A stretch of DNA of 18,428 nucleotides from Pseudomonadota bacterium (GTDB lineage Bacteria > Pseudomonadota > Gammaproteobacteria > Burkholderiales > Burkholderiaceae_D). This document shows positions 6,971 through 11,929 of this stretch, piece by piece (within the stretch, counting starts at the first letter, position 1; the number at the start of each line of letters is the position of its first letter). The notes below the pieces were generated by a model. It was not told the origin of the DNA. It ran no database searches and saw only the letters and a list, made by a program, of their open reading frames with translations. The stretch is taken from NCBI GenBank assembly GCA_023389425.1, contig JAEWEK010000051.1, positions 1-18,428 on the forward strand, in the 5' to 3' direction. Made by a program: the position numbers and the translations under genes.

Positions 6971-6993
6971 TGATGATGCTTTGCGTAGATCGC

Positions 6994-7353
6994 TTAGGCA
7001 GCGAGCTTTGCTTTGACCGTGTTGACAATCGCGGCGAAAGCCGGCTTGTCGTGCACTGCCATGTCGGCCAGTACTTTACGATCCAGTTCAATCGCGGACT
7101 TCTTCAGGCCGTTCATGAACGCGCTGTAGGTCATGCCGTGCGAACGCGAAGCCGCGTTGATACGGGTGATCCACAGTGCGCGGAAGACGCGCTTCTTGTT
7201 GCGGCGGTCGCGGTAAGCGTACTGGCCAGCGCGCATGACTGCTTGCTTGGCAATACGGAATACCTTGCTGCGGCGGCCACGATAGCCTTTGGCAAGCTCA
7301 AGAACCTTCTTGTGACGGGCACGTGCAGTAACCCCACGTTTTACTCGAGGCAT
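6994..7353 (-). CDS. rplT: 50S ribosomal protein L20
   Basis: A 119-residue ribosomal protein that binds 23S rRNA early in large-subunit assembly. The very basic N-terminal extension MPRVKRGVTARARHKKVLEL is followed by GYRGRRSKVFRIAKQAVMRAGQYAYRDRRNKKRVFRALWI, then the globular C-terminal half (RINAASRSHGMTYSAFMNGL, IELDRKVLADMAVHD). Length is exactly that of the family. AAAGGAG lies five bases before the ATG, a strong ribosome binding site. It starts 21 bases after the rpmI stop codon. In E. coli, L20 also represses translation of rpmI and itself by binding the rpmI leader; the C-terminal domain responsible is present here. Confidence 0.98.
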   Translation of the reverse strand: MPRVKRGVTARARHKKVLELAKGYRGRRSKVFRIAKQAVMRAGQYAYRDRRNKKRVFRALWITRINAASRSHGMTYSAFMNGLKKSAIELDRKVLADMAVHDKPAFAAIVNTVKAKLAA

Positions 7354-7374
7354 ATTAGCTCCTTTAGTGTGAGA

Positions 7375-7572
7375 TTAAGCGGACGGCATCATGCGGTAGA
7401 CGCTCGTCACGTCCGACGCATTGATGTTGCGGGTGCCACGCAGCTGGCGCTTGTTTTTGGTGGTCTTCTTGGTCAGGATGTGACGCTTGAACGCCATACC
7501 CGACTTGACGGTACCACCCGGACGCACGCGAAAACGCTTCTTCGCGGAGCTTTTGGTTTTCATTTTTGGCAT
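7375..7572 (-). CDS. rpmI: 50S ribosomal protein L35
   Basis: A 65-residue basic ribosomal protein with the family signature MPKMKTKSSAKKRFRVRPGG and KRHILTKKTTKNKRQLRG. The frame extends upstream, but MPKMKT is the family start. Upstream is AACAGGCAGAACACTC, so the only Shine-Dalgarno-like AGG is distant and partly inside a small hairpin (CTGCC/GGCAG, 7580-7596). This suggests a regulated start, as expected if L20 controls rpmI as in E. coli. The gap to infC is unusually long at 467 bp and carries a terminator, REP elements and a promoter candidate, so rpmI-rplT may be expressed independently of thrS-infC. Confidence 0.97.
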   Translation of the reverse strand: MPKMKTKSSAKKRFRVRPGGTVKSGMAFKRHILTKKTTKNKRQLRGTRNINASDVTSVYRMMPSA

Positions 7573-7579
7573 GAGTGTT

Positions 7580-7596
7580 CTGCCTGTTAAGGGCAG
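7580..7596 (-). promoter_or_regulatory. hairpin at the rpmI ribosome binding site
   Basis: On the minus strand CTGCC-CTTAACA-GGCAG lies eight bases before the rpmI ATG and takes up the only AGG nearby. Part of it (AACAGG) is also complementary to CCTGTT at 7712-7717, so alternative pairings are possible. Confidence 0.45.
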
Positions 7597-7699
7597 CTCC
7601 ATGTCGGACAGGATTGCAGGTGGCAACACTACGCTGCGCTTGGATGCCTGCTTTCACTTGTCTTGCAGCGAACCTTCGGCCGGAGCCGGGCCACTACAA

Positions 7700-7717
7700 C
7701 CTGTTACTAAAAACAGG
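7700..7717 (-). other. hairpin at the predicted 5' end of the rpmI transcript
   Basis: CCTGTT-TTTAGT-AACAGG on the minus strand is a perfect 6-bp stem directly after the predicted transcription start. It could stabilise the 5' end or act as one half of an L20-responsive fold. Confidence 0.45.
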
Positions 7718-7725
7718 AATCGGGG

Positions 7726-7754
7726 ATTCTAGCACAGAAAGCAGGGCGTGGATA
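7726..7754 (-). promoter_or_regulatory. candidate promoter for rpmI-rplT
   Basis: On the minus strand an extended -10 TGCTAGAAT (TAGAAT at 7726-7731) is 17 bp from a weak -35-like TATCCA (7749-7754). The start would be near 7718, giving a leader of about 147 nt. The same GTGCTAGAAT string is the -10 region proposed for the gene at 1606. Confidence 0.5.
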
Positions 7755-7777
7755 TGGCCCAAGCTTGCACCACCACC

Positions 7778-7881
7778 CGTCGTCCCCGCGAAGGCGGGGA
7801 CCCATAGACCGTTTGCGCGGTCGAAGCGCACGCTGCTGGCCCGAAAGCTCAGCATGGGTCCCGGCCTGCGCCGGGACGACG
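7778..7881. repeat. paired REP element (REPIN-like), family 1, copy 2
   Basis: This has the same structure and the same length (104 bp) as the element at 1433-1536. The left unit CGTCGTCCCCGCGAAGG continues to GACCCAT, and the right unit runs from CATGGGTCCCGG to CGGGACGACG. The right units of the two copies match over at least 36 bp, while the central 45 bp are only loosely alike. Confidence 0.82.
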
Positions 7882-7930
7882 GGTTAAAGGTGATGGCCAA
7901 AGGCGGCACTGCCACAAGTCACCCGCTCCA

Positions 7931-7963
7931 CGGGTTCCCGCCCCCCCCCGCGGGAACGACGGG
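7931..7963. repeat. single degenerate REP unit with a C9 tract
   Basis: GGTTCCCGC and GCGGGAACGACGGG flank a run of nine C. The arms match the right unit of the family 2 element at 6848-6881. It appears to be a solitary decayed unit whose centre became a homopolymer. Confidence 0.6.
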
Positions 7964-7964
7964 C

Positions 7965-8019
7965 GGAAATAACAAGGCCGGGCCGAATTGCAAGGATCAC
8001 CTGCAACCCGGGCCCGGCC
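7965..8019 (-). terminator. large terminator-like stem-loop after infC
   Basis: On the minus strand GGCCGGGCC (8011-8019) pairs with GGCCCGGCC (7976-7984), and TTGCA (8002-8006) pairs with TGCAA (7988-7992) inside. The stem is followed by TTGTTATTT. It begins 20 bases after the infC stop codon. It would end or attenuate the thrS-infC message. Confidence 0.7.
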
Positions 8020-8039
8020 CTGGTGTACTGTCGCGAAGC

Positions 8040-8561
8040 TTATTTCTTCTTCTTCGGCGCAACCACCATGATCATCTGGCGGCCTTCGAGCTTGGGGAAC
8101 TGTTCGACCTGGCCATACGCCTCGAGGTCGCCACGCAGGCGCTCCAGCATGCGCATGCCGATGTCCTGGTGCGCCATTTCGCGACCACGGAAGCGCAGCG
8201 TGATCTTGGTTTTGTCCCCTTCTTCCAGGAACTTGATCAGGTTGCGCAACTTGATGGAATAGTCGCCTTCATCCGTGCCAGGGCGGAATTTCACTTCCTT
8301 GACCTGGATGATTTTCTGCTTCAGCTTGGCCTCGTGCGCTTTCTTCTGCTCCGAGTACTTGAACTTGCCATAGTCCATCAGACGGCAGACCGGGGGAACC
8401 GCGTTTGGCGCGATTTCCACCAGGTCGACGTTCGCTTCTTCGGCCAGACGAAACGCTTCAGCCAGGCTCACAATGCCCAGCGGCTCGTTGTCCACCCCGT
8501 TCAAACGCATTTCCGGGTGAGTGATTTCGCCATTGATGCGATTCTGCTTGTCAGTAGCTAT
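8040..8561 (-). CDS. infC: translation initiation factor IF-3, AUA start codon
   Basis: IF-3 binds the 30S subunit, prevents premature 50S joining and proofreads start codon and initiator tRNA. The N-terminal domain covers about 1-75 (NRINGEITHPEMRLNGVDNEPLGIVSLAEAF, NAVPPVCRLMDYGKFKY), then a lysine-rich linker, then the C-terminal domain at about 85-173 (IIQVKEVKFRPGTDEGDYSIKLRNLIKFLEEGDKTKITLRFRGREMAHQDIG). The first ATG at 8510 would remove the conserved RINGEI segment. The family start motif ATDKQNRINGEI is preceded by ATA at 8559-8561, with AAAGGA six bases upstream and no ATG, GTG or TTG in frame nearby. With that start it has 173 residues, as expected. E. coli infC uses AUU for autocontrol; AUA would serve the same logic. 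It lies 36 bases after thrS. Confidence 0.95.
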   Translation of the reverse strand: MATDKQNRINGEITHPEMRLNGVDNEPLGIVSLAEAFRLAEEANVDLVEIAPNAVPPVCRLMDYGKFKYSEQKKAHEAKLKQKIIQVKEVKFRPGTDEGDYSIKLRNLIKFLEEGDKTKITLRFRGREMAHQDIGMRMLERLRGDLEAYGQVEQFPKLEGRQMIMVVAPKKKK

Positions 8562-8597
8562 GTTGTTTCCTTTGAATGTTAGGGAAGATTCGGCCGT

Positions 8598-10508
8598 TTA
8601 CTTCGCCCTGGAGGCTTGTTCGCCCAGGAGGCGTTCCAGAAGCGCATCGACCGGCGTCACGCCCAGGTCGACATTGCCACGTGCACGTACGGCCACGGTG
8701 TTTGCATCACGTTCCTTGTCGCCAACTACCAGGATGTAGGGCAGTTTTTGGACGGAATGCTCACGTATTTTATAGGTAATCTTCTCGTTTCGCAAATCAG
8801 CATGAACGCGCAGGCCCGCTTGACGCAGGGTGTTCGCCACCTGTTTTGCATACTCCGCCTGCGCATCCGAGATGTTCAGGACGGCCACTTGCACCGGCGC
8901 CAGCCACAGCGGCAGCGCGCCTGCGTAGTGTTCGATCAGGATGCCAATAAAACGTTCCATCGAACCGACGATCGCGCGGTGCAGCATCACCGGCACCTTG
9001 CGGGTATTGTCTTCCGCCACGTACTCGGCGCCAAGGCGGCCCGGCATCGAGAAATCGACCTGCATGGTGCCGACCTGCCACGGGCGGCCCAGGCTGTCCT
9101 TCAGGTGGTATTCGATCTTCGGGCCATAGAAGGCGCCCTCGCCCGGCAGCTCGGTCCAGCTCACGCCGCAGGAACGCAGGGCCGCGCGCAGCGCTTCTTC
9201 GGCCTGGTCCCAGACCTCGTCCGAACCGATACGGTTTTCCGGGCGCAGCGCGATCTTGACGTCGATGTTCTCGAAGCCGAAATCGGCGTAGACCTGCATT
9301 GCCTGGGCGTGGAAATCGGTTACCTCGCCAGCGATCTGGTCTTCCGTGCAGAAGATGTGGCCATCGTCCTGGGTGAAGCCGCGCACGCGCATCAGGCCGT
9401 GCAGCGCGCCCGAGGATTCGTTGCGGTGGCACTGGCCGATCTCGCCGTAGCGCAGCGGCAGGTCGCGGTAGGAGCGCAGGCCGGCGTTGTAAATTTGCAC
9501 ATGGCCCGGGCAATTCATCGGCTTGAGCGCGTAGGAACGGTTCTCCGACTCGGTGGTGAACATGTTCTCGCGGTAGTTATCCCAGTGGCCGGTCTTCTGC
9601 CACAGGGTCACGTCCAGGATCTGCGGCGCCTTCACTTCGTTGTAGCCGTTGACCTGGTACTTGTTGCGCATGTACTGCTCGACCTGCTGCCACACGGTCC
9701 AGCCCTTCGGGTGCCAGAAGATCAGGCCCGGCGCCTCTTCCTGGAAATGGAACAGGTCCAGCGCCTTGCCCAGCTTGCGGTGGTCGCGCTTCTCGGCCTC
9801 TTCCAGGTTGTGCAGGTACTGCTCCTGCTCTTCCTTCCTGGCCCAGGCGGTGCCGTAGATACGCTGCAGCATCTCGTTGTTCGAGTCGCCGCGCCAGTAG
9901 GCGCCGGCCAGCTTCATCAGCTTGAACACTTTCAGCTTGCCGGTGGACGGCACGTGCGGGCCGCGACACAGGTCGGTGAAGCTGCCTTCGGTGTACAGCG
10001 ACACGTCTTCGTTGGCCGGGATCGAGGCGATGATCTCGGCCTTGTAGGCTTCGCCGATCGACTTGAAGTAGGCCACGGCCTCGTCGCGCGGCAGCACCTT
10101 GCGGGTGACCGGCTCGTCCTTCTTGGCCAGCTCGGTCATCTTCTTCTCGATGGCCTGCAGGTCGTCCGGGGTGAACGGGCGCTTGTACGAGAAGTCGTAG
10201 TAGAAACCGTTGTCGATCACCGGGCCGATGGTGACTTGCGCATCCGGGAACAGTTCCTTGACGGCGTAGGCCAGCAGGTGGGCGGTCGAGTGGCGGATCA
10301 CGTCCAGGCCTTCGGCATCCTTGTCGGTGATGATGGCCAGGTCCGCATCCTGTTCGATCAGGTGCGAGGTGTCGACCACCTTGCCGTCGATCTTTCCGGC
10401 AAGCGCGGCCTTGGCCAGGCCGGTGCCGATGTTGGCCGCAACCTGGGCGACGGTCACAGGACCATCGAATTGGCGGACAGAACCATCGGGAAGTCGCACG
10501 TTCAACAT
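8598..10508 (-). CDS. thrS: threonyl-tRNA synthetase
   Basis: A 636-residue class II enzyme that charges tRNA-Thr. The N-terminal TGS domain covers 1-61 (MLNVRLPDGSVRQFDGPVTV). The editing domain follows, with H73 and H77 in RHSTAHLLA and the CRGPHV motif. The catalytic core contains MNCPGHVQIY, whose cysteine is a zinc ligand, motif 2 RYGEIGQCHRNESSGALHGLMRVRGFTQDD and MLHRAIVGSMERFIGILIEHYAG. The C-terminal anticodon-binding domain covers about 535-635 (LPLWLAPVQVAVLNIS, ADLRNEKITYKIREHSVQKLPYILVVGDKE). The frame opens at 10529, but the ATG at 10508 is preceded by GGAGA at the correct distance and gives the family N-terminus. It is the first protein gene of the operon, downstream of tRNA-Val and its terminator. 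Leader hairpins suggest translational control. Confidence 0.98.
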   Translation of the reverse strand: MLNVRLPDGSVRQFDGPVTVAQVAANIGTGLAKAALAGKIDGKVVDTSHLIEQDADLAIITDKDAEGLDVIRHSTAHLLAYAVKELFPDAQVTIGPVIDNGFYYDFSYKRPFTPDDLQAIEKKMTELAKKDEPVTRKVLPRDEAVAYFKSIGEAYKAEIIASIPANEDVSLYTEGSFTDLCRGPHVPSTGKLKVFKLMKLAGAYWRGDSNNEMLQRIYGTAWARKEEQEQYLHNLEEAEKRDHRKLGKALDLFHFQEEAPGLIFWHPKGWTVWQQVEQYMRNKYQVNGYNEVKAPQILDVTLWQKTGHWDNYRENMFTTESENRSYALKPMNCPGHVQIYNAGLRSYRDLPLRYGEIGQCHRNESSGALHGLMRVRGFTQDDGHIFCTEDQIAGEVTDFHAQAMQVYADFGFENIDVKIALRPENRIGSDEVWDQAEEALRAALRSCGVSWTELPGEGAFYGPKIEYHLKDSLGRPWQVGTMQVDFSMPGRLGAEYVAEDNTRKVPVMLHRAIVGSMERFIGILIEHYAGALPLWLAPVQVAVLNISDAQAEYAKQVANTLRQAGLRVHADLRNEKITYKIREHSVQKLPYILVVGDKERDANTVAVRARGNVDLGVTPVDALLERLLGEQASRAK

Positions 10509-10522
10509 ACTGGTCTCCATTC

Positions 10523-10535
10523 GGCGCACCGCGCC
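10523..10535 (-). promoter_or_regulatory. thrS leader hairpin next to the ribosome binding site
   Basis: GGCGC-GGT-GCGCC on the minus strand stands five bases upstream of the thrS GGAGA. It can also be drawn as a 7-base loop with GGU in the middle, the anticodon of a tRNA-Thr. In E. coli ThrRS represses its own translation through an anticodon-like hairpin in the thrS leader; an analogous role here is an inference. Confidence 0.4.
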
Positions 10536-10572
10536 TGTTAAGGGATTTGAAGCGAAGATAAAAAATCTGGAC

Positions 10573-10601
10573 GAAAAAAAACGCGCACCAGGCGCGTTTT
10601 C
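10573..10601 (-). terminator. intrinsic terminator between tRNA-Val and thrS
   Basis: On the minus strand GCGCG pairs across CTGGT with CGCGC, flanked by AAAA and a run of eight U. It is about 115 bases after the tRNA and 65 bases before thrS. It either ends the tRNA transcript or attenuates readthrough into thrS. The symmetric A/T flanks make it potentially bidirectional. Confidence 0.8.
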
Positions 10602-10715
10602 TTCAAAGTGTCGAGCAATAGAACACCGATACCGCGTCTAGCGATTCTCCCACAACATCATGGTAGTTCGCGGTGTCATAACCGTCGGTGCCTTTCTCGC
10701 TCTTACTAGAGTGTT
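10602..10715 (-). other. tRNA trailer region, no gene recognised
   Basis: This is the 114 bases between tRNA-Val and its terminator. They can pair over a distance (GACACCGCG near 10670 with CGCGG and GGTGTTC near 10625-10640 on the minus strand). I see no second tRNA and no open frame with a ribosome binding site; a processed trailer RNA is possible. Confidence 0.35.
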
Positions 10716-10792
10716 TGGTGGGCGGTGCAGAATTCGAATCTGCGACCCCTTGGATGTCGACCAAGTATTCTAACCAGCTGAACTAACCGCCC
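10716..10792 (-). tRNA. tRNA-Val (anticodon GAC)
   Basis: A 77-nt tRNA including the encoded CCA. The acceptor stem GGGCGGT/ACCGCCC is perfect, as are the T arm GCAGA-TTCGAAT-TCTGC and the anticodon stem CTTGG/CCAAG. The loop is TCGACAT, so the anticodon at positions 34-36 is GAC (Val), and A73 agrees with Val identity. Two oddities: position 33 is C rather than the near-universal U, and the D arm (TAGTTCAG, GGTTAGAATAC) and the variable region GGGGTCGC resemble bacterial tRNA-Asp, including a G10-U25 pair. A consensus promoter stands directly upstream and a terminator downstream. It precedes thrS on the same strand. Confidence 0.93.
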
Positions 10793-10802
10793 GAGAACAG
10801 AC

Positions 10803-10831
10803 ATTATAGGGATACCTATCTGCCAGCGCAA
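10803..10831 (-). promoter_or_regulatory. sigma-70 promoter of tRNA-Val
   Basis: On the minus strand a perfect -10 TATAAT (10803-10808) is 17 bp from TTGCGC (10826-10831). The start falls about four to six bases before the mature tRNA 5' end. It probably also feeds thrS by readthrough, because no better thrS promoter is visible. Confidence 0.8.
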
Positions 10832-10942
10832 GCGTTGCACTGCAAAAAACTTGAGTCGGAGGAATTTTGAAGGACGTCCAGCCGCTACGACAGGCCGCGT
10901 TTTCCAGTACACTTGCCGGTCGCACTGATCACTATAACAACG

Positions 10943-11860
10943 ATGCCTGAACAAGCGACTTCCTCCGCTCACCTGCACGAACACCGCGCCGGCGACGCCA
11001 GCCACGCCCACTTTTTCGAATCGCGCAGCAAGACCGCGATGACGCTCGCCCTCGGCCTGACCTTGCTGTTTTCCGCGGTGGAGGCGGTCACCGGATGGCT
11101 GTCGAATTCGCTGGCGCTGATCTCGGACGCCGGCCACATGCTGACCGACGCCGCCGCCCTCGGCCTGGCCCTGCTGGCGCAAGTCATCGCCAAGCGCCCG
11201 CCCTCGGCCCGCCATTCCTTCGGCTTCGTGCGCGCCGAGGCGCTGGCCGCCTTCGTCAACAGCCTGGCGATGCTCGCGCTGGTGTGCTGGATCATCTACG
11301 AAGCCGCGCAGCGCCTCGCCACGCCGGAGCCGGTGAAGGGCGGCGTGGTGCTGGTGGTGGCGGCGATCGGGGCTTGCATCAATATCCTCGTGGCCTTCGT
11401 GCTGTCGCGCGAGGAACAGAACATCAACACCCGCGCCGCGCTCGTCAACGTGCTGGGTGACCTGCTCGGCTCGGTCGCCGCCATCGTCGCCGGCGCCGTC
11501 ATCTATTTCTCGGGCTGGGTGCGCATCGACCCGATCCTGTCGATCTTCGTCTCGCTGCTGATCCTGCGCTCCACCTGGGGCATCCTGCGCGAGTCCTATC
11601 ATTTCCTGATGGAAGGCGTGCCACACCACATCGATTACCTGCGGGTCGGCGACGACCTCGCGCAGGTGACGGGCGTGCTGTCGGTGCACGACCTGCACGT
11701 GTGGGACATGTCCCCCGGCCACCCTGCCCTCATCGGCCACCTCGAAATCCGCGACCTGGTCGAATGGCCGGCCGTGTTGCACCGCGTGCGCACCATGCTG
11801 GCCGACAAATACGGCATCGAGCACGTCACCCTGCAGCCGGAGCCGGTCGGCCACCTGTAA
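10943..11860 (+). CDS. cation diffusion facilitator (CDF) metal efflux transporter, CzcD/ZitB-like
   Basis: A 305-residue inner-membrane metal/proton antiporter expected to export zinc or related divalent ions. A short histidine-rich N-terminus (HLHEHRAGDASHAH) precedes six membrane segments between about 32 and 208. Metal-site motifs are in TM2 (ISDAGHMLTD, H65 and D69) and TM5 (VNVLGDLLGS, D173). The cytoplasmic C-terminal domain has VHDLHVWDMSPGHPALIGHLEI, where H249 and H252 are typical CDF ligands. The position that is histidine in ZitB-type TM5 (HxxxD) is N169 here, which may alter metal preference. The frame opens at a TTG at 10913, but the ATG at 10943 begins the natural N-terminus; neither has a clear ribosome binding site. 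It is divergent from tRNA-Val and has a terminator-like structure after it. Confidence 0.93.
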   Translation: MPEQATSSAHLHEHRAGDASHAHFFESRSKTAMTLALGLTLLFSAVEAVTGWLSNSLALISDAGHMLTDAAALGLALLAQVIAKRPPSARHSFGFVRAEALAAFVNSLAMLALVCWIIYEAAQRLATPEPVKGGVVLVVAAIGACINILVAFVLSREEQNINTRAALVNVLGDLLGSVAAIVAGAVIYFSGWVRIDPILSIFVSLLILRSTWGILRESYHFLMEGVPHHIDYLRVGDDLAQVTGVLSVHDLHVWDMSPGHPALIGHLEIRDLVEWPAVLHRVRTMLADKYGIEHVTLQPEPVGHL

Positions 11861-11916
11861 GCCGGGTCTTACCCGCCGCTGAGGCGCGTACCGATACGCG
11901 GCGCGCGCGGCTTTTT
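11859..11916 (+). terminator. terminator-like structure after the CDF gene
   Basis: AAGCCG (11859-11864) can close with CGGCTT (11908-11913), which is followed by TTT. Inside are the hairpins CGGGT-CTT-ACCCG (11863-11875) and CGCGTA-CCGA-TACGCG (11885-11900). The U-tract is five bases long and the structure is branched, so efficiency is uncertain. Confidence 0.55.
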
Positions 11917-11929
11917 CCATAATCCGGGG

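Larger units (their letters stand above)
7573..8039. other. 467-bp infC-rpmI intergenic region
   Basis: In many bacteria infC and rpmI are almost contiguous. Here the gap holds, read on the minus strand, the infC terminator, a degenerate REP unit, a 104-bp REP pair, a promoter candidate and a structured rpmI leader. I see no small gene in it. Confidence 0.8.

Noticed and set aside
6725..6993. pheM-like leader peptide before pheS
   Set aside because: No short frame with consecutive Phe codons and a ribosome binding site was found on the minus strand. The terminator present belongs naturally to rplT.
1433..7963. Repeated palindromic units as a CRISPR array
   Set aside because: The units are inverted pairs scattered over kilobases, not direct repeats with regular spacers, and no cas gene is present.
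8616..10541. Open frame of 641 codons on the plus strand opposite thrS
   Set aside because: Same shadow effect. The composition is artefactual and the thrS reading has intact motifs throughout.
10716..10792. Reading the tRNA as tRNA-Asp because of its D arm and variable region
   Set aside because: The 7-base loop TCGACAT places GAC at 34-36, and the discriminator is A73. Both point to Val, and a GUC reading would need a shifted loop.
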